46,760 nt of DNA from Candidatus Caccousia avicola (GCA_018712435.1 DVGZ01000125.1:1-46760); one strand, 5' to 3'. Positions 26,591 through 35,051 are shown, numbered from the stretch's first letter. Notes: a model not told the origin generated them from the letters alone. Numbers and translations: made by a program.

Positions 26591-27847
26591 TTATCTCAGG
26601 ATGCTGATCAGAACACCTGCCGCAACAGCGGAACCGATTACGCCAGCCACGTTCGGGCCCATGGCGTGCATCAGCAGGAAGTTGCTCGGATTCTCCTTCT
26701 GACCAACCTTCTGTGCCACACGAGCCGCCATCGGAACAGCGGACACGCCAGCGGAGCCAATCAGCGGATTGATCTTGCCGCCGGAGAACTTGCACATCAG
26801 CTTGCCGAACAGGACGCCGCCCGCCGTGCCGAAGCCGAACGCAATCAGGCCAAGGACAATGATGCCGATCGTCTGGGGGGTCAGGAACACTTCGCCCGTA
26901 GCGGTCGCGCCGACCGTCACACCGAGGAAGATGGTGATGATGTTCATCAGCTCGTTCTGAGCGGTGTTGGAAATACGGGAAACGACGCCGCTCTCACGCA
27001 TCAGGTTACCCAGCATGAGCATACCCACCAGCGGAGCCGCATCGGGCAGCAGCAGGGAAATCAGGATGGTAACAATGATCGGGAACAGAATCTTCTCCAG
27101 CTTGGAAACAGGACGAAGCTGCTCCATGACGATCATACGCTCTTTCTTGGTGGTCAGAACCTTCATGATCGGAGGCTGGATAATCGGCACCAGCGCCATG
27201 TACGAATATGCCGCCACAGCGATGGGGCCAAGCAGATGGGGTGCCAGAATCGTGGTAACGTAAATCGCCGTCGGTCCGTCAGCACCGCCGATGATAGCAA
27301 TGGAACCGGCTTCCTGAGCCGTAAAAATACCGAGCGCCATCGCGCCGATGAAGGTGACGAAGATGCCGAGCTGTGCCGCAGCACCCAGCAGGAAGCTCTT
27401 CGGGTTGGCAATCAGAGGACCAAAGTCCGTCATCGCGCCGATGCCGAGGAAAATCAGCGGCGGGTAGATGCCAAGCTTAACGCCCTGATAGAGGTAGTAC
27501 AGCAGTCCGCCGTTGGTCGGGATCTGGTAGTACTCCAGGCCTTCCAGGATTACGGTGGGATAGTTGCCTGCCGCTCCGTTGTGGGCGGCCATGTAATCGG
27601 TTACAAGCTGCATCTCGGTCGAAGGCGTCGCGGTAATGCCCGGGAACACGTTGACCAGCAGCATACCGAACGCAATCGGCAGAAGAAGCAGCGGCTCAAA
27701 TTCCTTCTTGATCGCCAGATACAGGAGAACAAGGGAAATGAGAATCATGATATAGTTACGGGGATCGTTGCCCAGAAAACCGGAGCTGGTCCAGATTCCC
27801 TGCAACGCATCCATAAAGCCTTGCAAAACCTCCACGGAAAATATCAT
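26591..27847 (-). CDS. Na+-translocating decarboxylase beta subunit
   Basis: A 418-residue integral membrane protein of the OadB/MmdB/GcdB family, the carboxybiotin decarboxylase that pumps Na+ out of the cell. Many hydrophobic helices are present and the family signatures GIGAMTDFGPLIANP and IIGGADGPTAI are clear. In the complex it works with a carboxyltransferase alpha subunit and a biotin carrier, neither of which is in the window, so oxaloacetate, methylmalonyl-CoA and glutaconyl-CoA specificity cannot be separated. The preceding small gene encodes the anchoring subunit. Length is close to normal. Confidence 0.93.
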   Translation of the reverse strand: MIFSVEVLQGFMDALQGIWTSSGFLGNDPRNYIMILISLVLLYLAIKKEFEPLLLLPIAFGMLLVNVFPGITATPSTEMQLVTDYMAAHNGAAGNYPTVILEGLEYYQIPTNGGLLYYLYQGVKLGIYPPLIFLGIGAMTDFGPLIANPKSFLLGAAAQLGIFVTFIGAMALGIFTAQEAGSIAIIGGADGPTAIYVTTILAPHLLGPIAVAAYSYMALVPIIQPPIMKVLTTKKERMIVMEQLRPVSKLEKILFPIIVTILISLLLPDAAPLVGMLMLGNLMRESGVVSRISNTAQNELMNIITIFLGVTVGATATGEVFLTPQTIGIIVLGLIAFGFGTAGGVLFGKLMCKFSGGKINPLIGSAGVSAVPMAARVAQKVGQKENPSNFLLMHAMGPNVAGVIGSAVAAGVLISILR

Positions 27848-27889
27848 CCTTTCTAACTATGATTCCATACCAGGTCGCTGACACGTCTC

Positions 27890-28297
27890 TTAAAAAGGAC
27901 GAGTGTTCTCCATCACGCCAGCCATTCCCCAAGCCGAACGGGACGCGGAGCGGGAACGACGGATGGATTTGATTGCGGATACAGAAGCGCCCTCCGTGCA
28001 GTACACGGCAGCGGCAATCGCAGCGACAATTTCCCCGGGAATTCCATCTTCCACCGCGGGAGCAGCGGGAGCGGCAGGGACGGGAGCAGAAACGGGAGCA
28101 GGAGCGGGCTCCTGCGCTTTTTCCACCGGCTTCGGCTTCTTGTTTTTGTTGGTCGCGTTATGGACGAGCGTACCATACAGCTTGATGATCTCCGTCAGGA
28201 CAATCAACACCAGAAATACAACCACAAGACCGGTCAAAAGAATGGTCAGCGAAAGCGTCACCTTGTCGTCGGTCTGCAGCGCCAAAAGCATGGGCAT
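27890..28297 (-). CDS. OadG/MmdD/GcdD-type decarboxylase gamma/delta subunit
   Basis: A 135-residue protein: one membrane helix (about residues 13-40, VTLSLTILLTGLVVVFLVLI), a charged segment, an Ala/Pro-rich linker (about 58-82, repeats of AP and AAP) and the conserved C-terminus GMAGVMENTRPF. This build is that of the small anchoring subunits of Na+-pump decarboxylases, which hold the alpha subunit at the membrane beta subunit. AAAGGAG lies 10 bases before the ATG. The gene is followed after 42 bases by the beta subunit. The Ala/Pro linker resembles those of biotin carriers but no biotinylation motif (MKM) is present. Confidence 0.85.
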   Translation of the reverse strand: MPMLLALQTDDKVTLSLTILLTGLVVVFLVLIVLTEIIKLYGTLVHNATNKNKKPKPVEKAQEPAPAPVSAPVPAAPAAPAVEDGIPGEIVAAIAAAVYCTEGASVSAIKSIRRSRSASRSAWGMAGVMENTRPF

Positions 28298-28336
28298 AAT
28301 TCGGACTCTCCTTTAACTCAGTATTCATTATGTGAT

Positions 28337-28396
28337 CTTTCAAGGCTCTTTGCCCCGTCACGACAAAGTTTGCCGTGATGGATCGAGCTTTGAAAG
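28337..28396 (-). repeat. Inverted repeat in the decarboxylase leader
   Basis: CTTTCAAGGCTC (28337-28348) pairs with GAGCTTTGAAAG (28385-28396), 11 of 12 pairs; inside, TCACG (28358-28362) pairs with CGTGA (28374-28378). The structure lies near the 5' end of the predicted leader and could be an RNA hairpin or an operator. Confidence 0.55.
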
Positions 28397-28419
28397 GTTA
28401 AAAAAACAAGATCGTTATT

Positions 28420-28448
28420 ATTATAACCGATAGCAATTTCAATTTCAA
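28420..28448 (-). promoter_or_regulatory. Sigma-A promoter of the decarboxylase operon
   Basis: On the minus strand TTGAAA (28443-28448) and TATAAT (28420-28425) are 17 bases apart. The predicted leader is about 115 bases. Confidence 0.75.
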
Positions 28449-28496
28449 TTATTTTTCATAAAATGTTTTTTCTTTTTCCATATTTTCCGAAGACCA

Positions 28497-28525
28497 TTGA
28501 AAAGGGGGAAAAGGTTTTATATAAT
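28497..28525 (+). promoter_or_regulatory. Sigma-A promoter of the AraC-family gene
   Basis: TTGAAA (28497-28502), 17 bases, TATAAT (28520-28525). The start site would be near 28532, about 70 bases before the TTG start codon. Confidence 0.72.
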
Positions 28526-28602
28526 GAAGAGGTATCCTCAGACGGCCGGAAAGCGTGCTGCAGCAGTCCCCCGCGCAGAGGAAAGAAAGGCGGAGAGCTT
28601 CT

Positions 28603-29463
28603 TTGACAAACGACGAATTCCGGCATTCCTTCACACAGGCCTTCCACAGCAGTCTGGGGCTTGCCGTATACAGCTGCGGAATCCAGAAATGCTCCGCCGG
28701 ACACGCATGGGGACCCGCCGTGCGCGATCACTACCTGATTCACTGCGTGACCTCCGGAAAAGGCGTTTTTTCCTTCGGCGGGAAGGACTATTATCTCTCC
28801 GGCGGAGACGGCTTTCTGCTGACTCCCGGCGTTGTTGCTTCCTATGCGGCGGACAGCGAATCCCCCTGGCAATACTGTTGGATCGGCTTCAACGGCACGG
28901 ACGCCAAACGCCTTGTGGAACAAACCGGCCTGTCCTATGAAAATCCCGTCTTTCATTTTTCCGGGACGGCGCTGCCGGATCGTTTGGAGCAAATCTGCCA
29001 TCTCTCCTGCGCCACACACAGCAACGAAGCGCGGGTGGAAGCCGGGCTGCTGCTTTTCCTTGCCGATCTGATGGACGCTTTCGGCACTTCCTCCGCCGCG
29101 CACCATGCCAGCGGATATGAATATGTTCAGAAGGCCGCCCGCTTCATCGAATACAATTATTCCCGCAGCATCGACGTGGAGGATATCGCGGCGAGTGTAG
29201 GCATCAGCCGCAGTCACCTTTACCGCCTGTTTATGGAGAACATTTCCGTTCCTCCCAACGAATACCTGATGCGCTGCCGGATGAACAAGGCCGCCGCGCT
29301 TCTGGAGGAGGGTCGTCTCTCCGTCGGGGAGGTCGCTTCCTCCACCGGCTTTTCCGATCAATTGTATTTTTCCCGCGTCTTTAAGAAGTATATGGGGGTT
29401 CCCCCAAGCCAATATGCTCTGCGTTCCGCCCGGGAACCCCAGAAGCAGCAGGAGAAAGCCTGA
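28603..29463 (+). CDS. AraC-family transcriptional regulator
   Basis: A 286-residue regulator. The N-terminal cupin-like sensor domain (about 20-160; RDHYLIHCVTSGKGVFSF, GGDGFLLTPG) is typical of sugar-responsive AraC regulators. The C-terminal 100 residues contain two helix-turn-helix motifs: SIDVEDIAASVGISRSHLYR and SVGEVASSTGFSDQLYFSR with the family end FKKYMGVPPSQY. A TTG at 28603 with GGAG 7 bases upstream is the best start. It resembles regulators of glycoside utilisation, but no sugar genes are adjacent; targets are unknown. Confidence 0.88.
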   Translation: MTNDEFRHSFTQAFHSSLGLAVYSCGIQKCSAGHAWGPAVRDHYLIHCVTSGKGVFSFGGKDYYLSGGDGFLLTPGVVASYAADSESPWQYCWIGFNGTDAKRLVEQTGLSYENPVFHFSGTALPDRLEQICHLSCATHSNEARVEAGLLLFLADLMDAFGTSSAAHHASGYEYVQKAARFIEYNYSRSIDVEDIAASVGISRSHLYRLFMENISVPPNEYLMRCRMNKAAALLEEGRLSVGEVASSTGFSDQLYFSRVFKKYMGVPPSQYALRSAREPQKQQEKA

Positions 29464-29505
29464 ACCCGCCGCCCGGCGGCAAACAGAGAAAAGGAGTTTG
29501 ACCAG

Positions 29506-30054
29506 ATGGATATCTCTGCCGAAGCAATTCAAAAATGGTCGCAGGAGCTGGAAGCCTTTGAACCGCAATCCTGGGACAGGATGCCGGAGATCTATCTTTA
29601 TATGGATCAGGTCCTCAGCTATATGGAAAAGCAATTACAGCTTTTCGACCGCAGCGGCGAGGGCCTTCTGACCTCCAGCATGATCAACAATTATGTAAAG
29701 GCCGGTGTTCTCCCCCGGCCCGATCGCAAAAAATATGCGCGTGAGCATTTGGCCATGCTCACCATGATCTGCATGCTCAAATCCTCACTCTCCATCCCGG
29801 ACATTTCCTCACTGATGAACCTCCTGCTGGAGGACAGCAGCGAAAAGGAAATGTACGGTAATTTCTGCGAAGCGCAAAGGCTCGCCATAGAAGAGGTCTG
29901 TTCCCGGGTGGACAGCGGAACCTCCGGCGGCCGCCGCGAGCTGATCCGTCTCGCCGCGGAGCTTTCCATCGAGGCCGCTATGCGCCGCGCCGCGGCGGAG
30001 CGCATCCTCAGCGAGCTTTCCAGCGAACCGCGCGAGACAGTGGAGGAATCCTGA
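29506..30054 (+). CDS. DUF1836-family putative regulator
   Basis: A 182-residue protein with the DUF1836 segment (about 50-150): SSMINNYVKAGVLPRPDRKK, then REHLAMLTMICMLKSSLSI. The first part looks like a MerR-type winged helix, so DNA binding is likely but not proven. A helical C-terminal tail follows. AAAGGAG precedes the ATG. It is probably co-transcribed with the AraC gene (42-base gap). Its stop codon lies 22 bases from the stop of the convergent germination gene, with only the palindrome TGACGCGTCA between and no clear terminator. Confidence 0.8.
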   Translation: MDISAEAIQKWSQELEAFEPQSWDRMPEIYLYMDQVLSYMEKQLQLFDRSGEGLLTSSMINNYVKAGVLPRPDRKKYAREHLAMLTMICMLKSSLSIPDISSLMNLLLEDSSEKEMYGNFCEAQRLAIEEVCSRVDSGTSGGRRELIRLAAELSIEAAMRRAAAERILSELSSEPRETVEES

Positions 30055-30076
30055 CGCGTCAGAGAAAGCCTACGCA

Positions 30077-32290
30077 TCACTCGATTGCGGGTGTATCCTC
30101 CTGCCCCACACGGGCAATCTCCACCTTGGTCTGCACGGAAATGACCGCTTGGGAAACCGTCTGCGGCCATTGTTCGGCATACTTCTGCCATTCCTTTGGG
30201 TTCGCCTGATGCAGGCGGCGGCCCAGCAGAAAAATATCGGCCCCATATTCCCCGAGGCACAGATCCAGAGCGGTCTGTGTCTCTTTTTTGATCTCCTCCG
30301 CCAGCGTCTGTTCCATCACAGCGTACGCCGACTCCCCATACCGAGTGCCCACACCACCATCCAGCGCCCCGATGTCCGCGGCACAGCGGATGGAAATGGA
30401 GAAAGCGGGCGTTCCGTCCCGCACTAAAGCTGTAATGTCTGTTTTGAGATCATGAAGCTCCGCGGTCAGCTGAGAACCATCCGGCAGGCTCACCGTTTCC
30501 AACCCGCGATCAAAGCCCCCCAGCAGATACAAGGCTCCCCGCGTTGTCTTTTCGTCCAGCACCGCAAGAATCCTCCCCTGCTGATCCAGCAGCGCTGTCC
30601 CCGCCGCTTCCACTCCCTCATCCGCCGGGCGGACAACCGGCAGATACGGACAGGCCCCATCATTGCCAAAATGGTTGACAAAGTCCGTCAGTGTAATCCG
30701 CGCGATATTTCCATTCATGTTTTGCGTCTCCAGAATTTCTCCCAGCACCTTCGCGGACACTGTTTTTTCCTCCCGCTTTGCCGTCAGCACCTCGGAGGCA
30801 TCCCCCTCCGCCATCATAATCTGGGCATTGGGTCTTGTCTCCGCATTGCGCACAAAGAAATCCAGCATCCCGGAAATTCCGGCATCCGCGCAGGAACGCC
30901 CAAACACCACCACCAGCGCATGACTGTAGAGAGGATCCTGCCCGGTTTGCTGCGTCAGCGAGCCAAGCGCTTCCAGAATAGACGGCCCTTCCGCCGTATA
31001 TACGGAAACCTCCCGCGTCTCCCCCTCTGTAATTTTGGTGGTCTGAACCGTGAGAAGGAAGGTTTCGTCCTGTAAATCGATTCCGATTCCCTCAATCAAC
31101 AGACGGCGGTTCAGGCGAATCTGCTCCCGGCATCCGGACGCTGAAAACACCAACAGCATGGAAAGCAGCAGCGCCGCCGCTTTTTTTGCCTTCCTCTTTC
31201 CTCCTTTTTTCTCCGCTTTTCCCCGGCGCACCAAATCGCAGATCAGGAGAAGAAGCGGCACGCCCGCGGCGCAAACCAGCGTAAACGGCAGAAACAGGCT
31301 GGAGCCATAGAACAGCTTTTGCAGATCCCGCATCGAACAGATCGCGAGAGACAATCCCGCTGTCAGAACCGCTCCCACAAGCACGGACCATTTTCCCGCA
31401 CGCGGCGCGGCGCTCTCCACACACAGGCGCAGCAGATACAGATCCGTCGAAAGCTTAACCAGCATACAGAAAATCCAAATCCCGATCAAAACGGCATCCA
31501 TACCCTGCACGGCTCCCATTTCCGCAAAGGAAGCAGCCGCATAAAACGGGAAAAGCTGATCGCCCAGATAAGCCCCCATCGCCCCCGTCATCACGGCAAG
31601 CAATCCTGCGATAACGGCATAGGACACCGTGTTCCAAATCACAAATCCGAGTCCCAGTCTGCCCCGCGTCTGCGCACCCAAAAAAGCAATCGCGGTCAGT
31701 CCGTCGCTCCGCGCCAGAAGAAGCAGAATTCCGGACGCAGCCTGCTTTCCTCCATCCTCAAAAAAGGGAACGAAATTCAGCGGGTTTATTTTCAAACTCA
31801 GGAAAAAGAAAATGGCCGCCAGACTGCACGCCGCAAACACCGAGACGATCGCTCCCGTGCGGCCGATTGTTTCGATTCCTTTCCATGCCGCATAGGAGGC
31901 CGACAGCGCCGTGACAATGGCGATCAGCGGAAGGGAAGCGTGCGGTTCCATAATATTGGCCATGAAAAGCTGAAGGAGAGAGAGCAAATAGGCGGCGAAG
32001 AACAAAAAGTACAGCGCGTAAAGCGGCAAAAACAGAAAACCAAAACGACCGAGAAGGGATTTTGCCGCCTGCAACAGATTTTGATCCGGCCTGCGGCGGT
32101 GCAGCAGCCACAGCGGAAGGAACAGAAGAAACTGGAGAAGATAGGAGGCCAGACAGGATGGGATCAGCTCCTGCAGGGACTCCCCTCCCACCAAAACCGT
32201 ATTCATCGACAGCAAAAAGACAACACGCCCCACAAACAGAGTCAGGAAAAGCTGTCCCGCTCCGATTTTATTCACACCAGCCTGCTGCAT
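30077..32290 (-). CDS. Fused spore germinant receptor permease-lipoprotein (GerAB-GerAC)
   Basis: A 737-residue protein combining two usually separate subunits. Residues 1-355 form a GerAB-type permease of the APC superfamily with about ten membrane helices. Residues 356-370 are a Lys/Arg-rich junction, 371-386 a hydrophobic stretch ending SASGC, and Cys387 starts a GerAC-type domain (387-737) with LLIEGIGID and the usual germination-lipoprotein folds. The junction plus hydrophobic stretch is a complete lipoprotein signal peptide: positive n-region, h-region and lipobox. The reading frame is open throughout. The SD is GGGAAAGG upstream of the ATG. It follows gerAA by 24 bases, so together they encode all three receptor subunits. 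Whether Lgt and LspA process Cys387 is unknown. Confidence 0.88.
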   Translation of the reverse strand: MQQAGVNKIGAGQLFLTLFVGRVVFLLSMNTVLVGGESLQELIPSCLASYLLQFLLFLPLWLLHRRRPDQNLLQAAKSLLGRFGFLFLPLYALYFLFFAAYLLSLLQLFMANIMEPHASLPLIAIVTALSASYAAWKGIETIGRTGAIVSVFAACSLAAIFFFLSLKINPLNFVPFFEDGGKQAASGILLLLARSDGLTAIAFLGAQTRGRLGLGFVIWNTVSYAVIAGLLAVMTGAMGAYLGDQLFPFYAAASFAEMGAVQGMDAVLIGIWIFCMLVKLSTDLYLLRLCVESAAPRAGKWSVLVGAVLTAGLSLAICSMRDLQKLFYGSSLFLPFTLVCAAGVPLLLLICDLVRRGKAEKKGGKRKAKKAAALLLSMLLVFSASGCREQIRLNRRLLIEGIGIDLQDETFLLTVQTTKITEGETREVSVYTAEGPSILEALGSLTQQTGQDPLYSHALVVVFGRSCADAGISGMLDFFVRNAETRPNAQIMMAEGDASEVLTAKREEKTVSAKVLGEILETQNMNGNIARITLTDFVNHFGNDGACPYLPVVRPADEGVEAAGTALLDQQGRILAVLDEKTTRGALYLLGGFDRGLETVSLPDGSQLTAELHDLKTDITALVRDGTPAFSISIRCAADIGALDGGVGTRYGESAYAVMEQTLAEEIKKETQTALDLCLGEYGADIFLLGRRLHQANPKEWQKYAEQWPQTVSQAVISVQTKVEIARVGQEDTPAIE

Positions 32291-32314
32291 CGTATCCGAC
32301 CTTTCCCGGATCCG

Positions 32315-33766
32315 TTACGGGTCGAGCGTCGAGCCCGGCAGATCCTGTATTTTTTCCACTCGTTTCCCAAGCTTTTTCCAGCCCGCACGCAAGACCGCGT
32401 CACGCATCGACGCCTTTCCAAACGGCGATACCGGCGCGCCAAACGGAACCCCGAACGAGGCCTCAGAGCACAGATTCGCCGTCATCAGGAACATAGCCGT
32501 CATCAGTCCCCAGAATCCGATGGTTCCCCCGATTAAAATGAGAATCAACCGGCAGATCGCCACCGGTTCATACAGGGACGGCACCAGATAGGAGGAAATG
32601 GCCGTCACCGCGATCACCATCAGCGTGGGAGCCCCCACCAGACCGGAATTGACCGCCGCGTCTCCGATGACAAGCGCGCCGACAATACTGACCGCGTGCC
32701 CCAGCACCTTGGGGGCGCGCAGACCGGCTTCCCTCATGATTTCATAGATGATATGGATCACGATAGCTTCCAGCATAATGGAAAAGGGGGTATTCAGCTC
32801 CGATTGGGCGATTTTCAGAAGAAGCGGCTCCGGGATCAGCTCCGGGTGAAACGTGGAAGCCGCCACATAAAAGCCGGGAAAAAACATAGCAAGAAAAAAA
32901 GCGATCAATTTCAAAATGCGGGTAAAAGCCGCATAAAACGGCCGGTTGGCATAATCGTCAAAGCTCTGAAAATTTTCCAGAAACAGATGCGGAAGAATCA
33001 CCACATTTGGCGTACCGTCAATCAGCAGCGCCACGCGGCCTTCCTCGATCTTTCCGCACACCGTGTCGGGGCGCTCCGAAACGCCGACCGTATTGAACAG
33101 AGAGAACGAGCCGGGCCTGCGGAAAAAGGGCGTGACATATCCCGCCGCCAGCACAGCGTCCAGATCCATCTGCGCCACCTGCCTGCGGACGGCCCGCACA
33201 AGCTCCGGCGACGCCCGATCGCGCAGATAGCAGAGACAGAGGAACGTGCTGCTCTCCCTCCCCGCCATCAGCTTTTCAAATTTCAGCTGCGGCGTTTTCA
33301 GGCGGCGGCGCAGAAGCGTCATATTGATCTGCACCGGCTCCACAAATCCTTCCCGCGCGCCGTGCTGCATGCTCTCGTTCTGCGGCTCCCCCACACTGCG
33401 GAAGGAATATCCCTGCAAACCGATGGCTAATACGCTGCGGCAGCCGTCCAGAAGCAGAATCGCAAAGCCGCTCATGAGAAGGTTCAGCGACTCCGTGTAC
33501 TCAAACACCTCCTTCTGATCCACGGCGGAGAGCACACAATCACGCAGATAAGCAAATTTCTCCGGCGGATCCCCGCTGGGAAACGCAGCGTTCATCACCG
33601 GCGTGAGCACGCTCTGCGCCGCAATCTGTTTGTTGACCATACCTTCCATGCTCAGAAAGGCTGCCTCCACCCCCGCGATCCGCAGGCGGCGCGTAATAAA
33701 ATCAATGCTTCCGTCAAAATCAGACTGAAAGCGTTCCAGATTCTCTTTCAGGGAAACGGCAAACAT
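32315..33766 (-). CDS. Spore germinant receptor subunit GerAA
   Basis: A 483-residue GerA-family subunit. The N-terminal hydrophilic domain (1-260) starts MFAVSLKENLERFQSDF and carries typical GerAA segments; the C-terminal part has about five membrane helices with the conserved LPHLFLENFQSFDDY, ALVIGDAAVNSGLVGAP and SYLVPSLYEPVAICR. In spores it sits in the inner membrane and with GerAB and GerAC senses nutrients and releases ions. The start at 33766 is chosen because AAGGAGG lies upstream; earlier in-frame codons have no SD. It is divergent from DUF421/DUF4363 genes. A sigma-G promoter is expected, but I find no convincing one. Confidence 0.93.
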   Translation of the reverse strand: MFAVSLKENLERFQSDFDGSIDFITRRLRIAGVEAAFLSMEGMVNKQIAAQSVLTPVMNAAFPSGDPPEKFAYLRDCVLSAVDQKEVFEYTESLNLLMSGFAILLLDGCRSVLAIGLQGYSFRSVGEPQNESMQHGAREGFVEPVQINMTLLRRRLKTPQLKFEKLMAGRESSTFLCLCYLRDRASPELVRAVRRQVAQMDLDAVLAAGYVTPFFRRPGSFSLFNTVGVSERPDTVCGKIEEGRVALLIDGTPNVVILPHLFLENFQSFDDYANRPFYAAFTRILKLIAFFLAMFFPGFYVAASTFHPELIPEPLLLKIAQSELNTPFSIMLEAIVIHIIYEIMREAGLRAPKVLGHAVSIVGALVIGDAAVNSGLVGAPTLMVIAVTAISSYLVPSLYEPVAICRLILILIGGTIGFWGLMTAMFLMTANLCSEASFGVPFGAPVSPFGKASMRDAVLRAGWKKLGKRVEKIQDLPGSTLDP

Positions 33767-33914
33767 CCTCCGACCTCCTCCTTGTTCCGGCCATGGGAAC
33801 GAAGCTTTTTTGTAATGTTCGCCGCGCGGCGCTGTTTTATGCGGAATAAGCACAATTTCACGGGAAAGAATATCCTCAGAAACCGGCTCTGCACATTGCA
33901 AAGGAGGACTTTCC
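33767..33914. promoter_or_regulatory. Divergent region between gerAA and the DUF421 gene
   Basis: A 148-base region carrying both ribosome binding sites and a perfect 12-bp palindrome CGCCGCGCGGCG near its middle. On the minus strand GCATA and CATTACA resemble sigma-G elements but with 20-base spacing and a mismatch, so the promoter is only tentative. Confidence 0.3.
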
Positions 33915-34598
33915 ATGACAATCTCCCTGATTCGTACGCTTCTGCTCTACGCCATCATTCTGGGAGCGGTGCGTCTGATGGGAAAACGGCAGATCAGCGA
34001 GCTGCAAACCAGCGAGCTTGTGGTAACGCTGCTGATCTCCGATATCGCCGCGATCCCCATGCAGGATACAGGACAGCCGCTTTTGAGCGGACTGCTCCCC
34101 ATCGCCATTCTGGTATTCTGCGAGATTGTCACCTCCGTCATCATGCTGAAAAGCACCCGTCTCCGCAGCCTGATCTGCGGGCGGCCCATTGTGGTCATCA
34201 ACGACGGCGTTATCGTACAAAGCGAGCTTCGCCGCCTGCGCATGACAACGGAGGATCTCTGCGAGGAGCTGCGGCAGAAAGATATTTTCTGCCTGGAGGA
34301 CGTCGCCTATGCCATTGTGGAAACCAATGGCCGGATGAGTATTGTGAAAAAGCCCGGCAAGGATGTTCCCACCGCGGAGCTCTGCGGTCTGATCCTGCCC
34401 GACAACGGAATCGAAGCCGTCGTCATCAGCGACGGTGTTATCTCTGATTTTTCCTTGCAGCTAATCCGCAAAAGCCAGGGCTGGCTCGAAGGAATCCTGC
34501 GCGGGAAAAATCTCTCTGCCAAGGATGTTTTTCTGATGACGGCAAACACAGCCGGTCAGTTCTATATTGTCAAAAAGGAAGGGAGGAACCGGGAATGA
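33915..34598 (+). CDS. DUF421 (YetF/YdfR-type) membrane protein
   Basis: A 227-residue protein with about three N-terminal membrane helices (residues 5-80; the conserved segment AVRLMGKRQISELQTSELVV is diagnostic) followed by a cytosolic DUF421 domain (about 85-170: RPIVVINDGVIVQSELRRLR) and a C-terminal extension. DUF421 proteins occur in spore membranes: the 2Duf protein in Bacillus stabilises spores and affects germination. The gene starts with AAAGGAGG 8 bases upstream and overlaps the next gene by 4 bases. Its position back to back with a germinant receptor operon supports a spore role. Confidence 0.88.
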   Translation: MTISLIRTLLLYAIILGAVRLMGKRQISELQTSELVVTLLISDIAAIPMQDTGQPLLSGLLPIAILVFCEIVTSVIMLKSTRLRSLICGRPIVVINDGVIVQSELRRLRMTTEDLCEELRQKDIFCLEDVAYAIVETNGRMSIVKKPGKDVPTAELCGLILPDNGIEAVVISDGVISDFSLQLIRKSQGWLEGILRGKNLSAKDVFLMTANTAGQFYIVKKEGRNRE

Positions 34599-34975
34599 AG
34601 CGTCTCTGGGCCGCGGGTATTCTTTTTCTGTGTGCCGCGGCACTCTGCTTCTGGCAGGGCTGGCACACGGGGCGAACAACGGATCTTTTGGAGCAGGAGG
34701 TGCGGGCCGCTGTTGAGGCAAGCGAACAGGGAAATTCTTCCCTCGCGGAATCGCATACGCTTGCCGCCATACAGAAATGGGAATCGGCGCGCGGCCCGCT
34801 CTGCGTGTATACGGCGCACACACGGGTCGAGGAGCTGGGACGCACTCTCAGCGCCCTTCCCCCGCTGGCCCGGTACGGAACCTTCGATCAACTGATCTCC
34901 GAATGTGAGCGCGCCTTGGCACAAATTGATTCCCTGCGCTGGATCGATCGTCCCACACCGGAAAACATTCTGTAA
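34595..34975 (+). CDS. DUF4363-family protein
   Basis: A 126-residue protein with an N-terminal membrane helix or signal anchor (about 3-22, RLWAAGILFLCAAALCFWQ) and an extracellular helical region with regularly spaced Glu/Ala, in the style of DUF4363 proteins. These are usually encoded directly after a DUF421 gene in spore-forming Clostridia, as here. Function is unknown; partnership with the DUF421 protein is inferred from overlap (ATGA) and co-occurrence. GGAGG precedes the ATG. Confidence 0.78.
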   Translation: MKRLWAAGILFLCAAALCFWQGWHTGRTTDLLEQEVRAAVEASEQGNSSLAESHTLAAIQKWESARGPLCVYTAHTRVEELGRTLSALPPLARYGTFDQLISECERALAQIDSLRWIDRPTPENIL

Positions 34976-34988
34976 ACATTGCATGTTT
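34974..34988. repeat. Palindrome AAACAT-N3-ATGTTT
   Basis: A perfect 6-bp inverted repeat with 3-base spacer overlaps the DUF4363 stop codon, about 35 bases before the nrdR -35 element. It could be an operator or chance. Confidence 0.35.
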
Positions 34989-35022
34989 CGCGGAAAGCTG
35001 TACAAATTTCTCAAAAACAAAA

Positions 35023-35051
35023 TTGCAAAAAAAGCAAAGATATGATAGAAT
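35023..35051 (+). promoter_or_regulatory. Sigma-A promoter of nrdR
   Basis: TTGCAA (35023-35028), 17 bases, TAGAAT (35046-35051) with TG before the -10. The leader is about 135 bases and GC-rich; I recognise no known riboswitch in it and no clear NrdR box. Confidence 0.65.

Larger units (their letters stand above)
28298..28602. promoter_or_regulatory. Divergent control region (decarboxylase / AraC)
   Basis: A 305-base gap without genes. It holds two sigma-A promoters back to back (28420-28448 on minus, 28497-28525 on plus), a large inverted repeat in the decarboxylase leader and an AT-rich centre with a direct repeat of AATTTC. The AraC regulator may control the decarboxylase genes or itself from here; that is inference. 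Confidence 0.6.
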
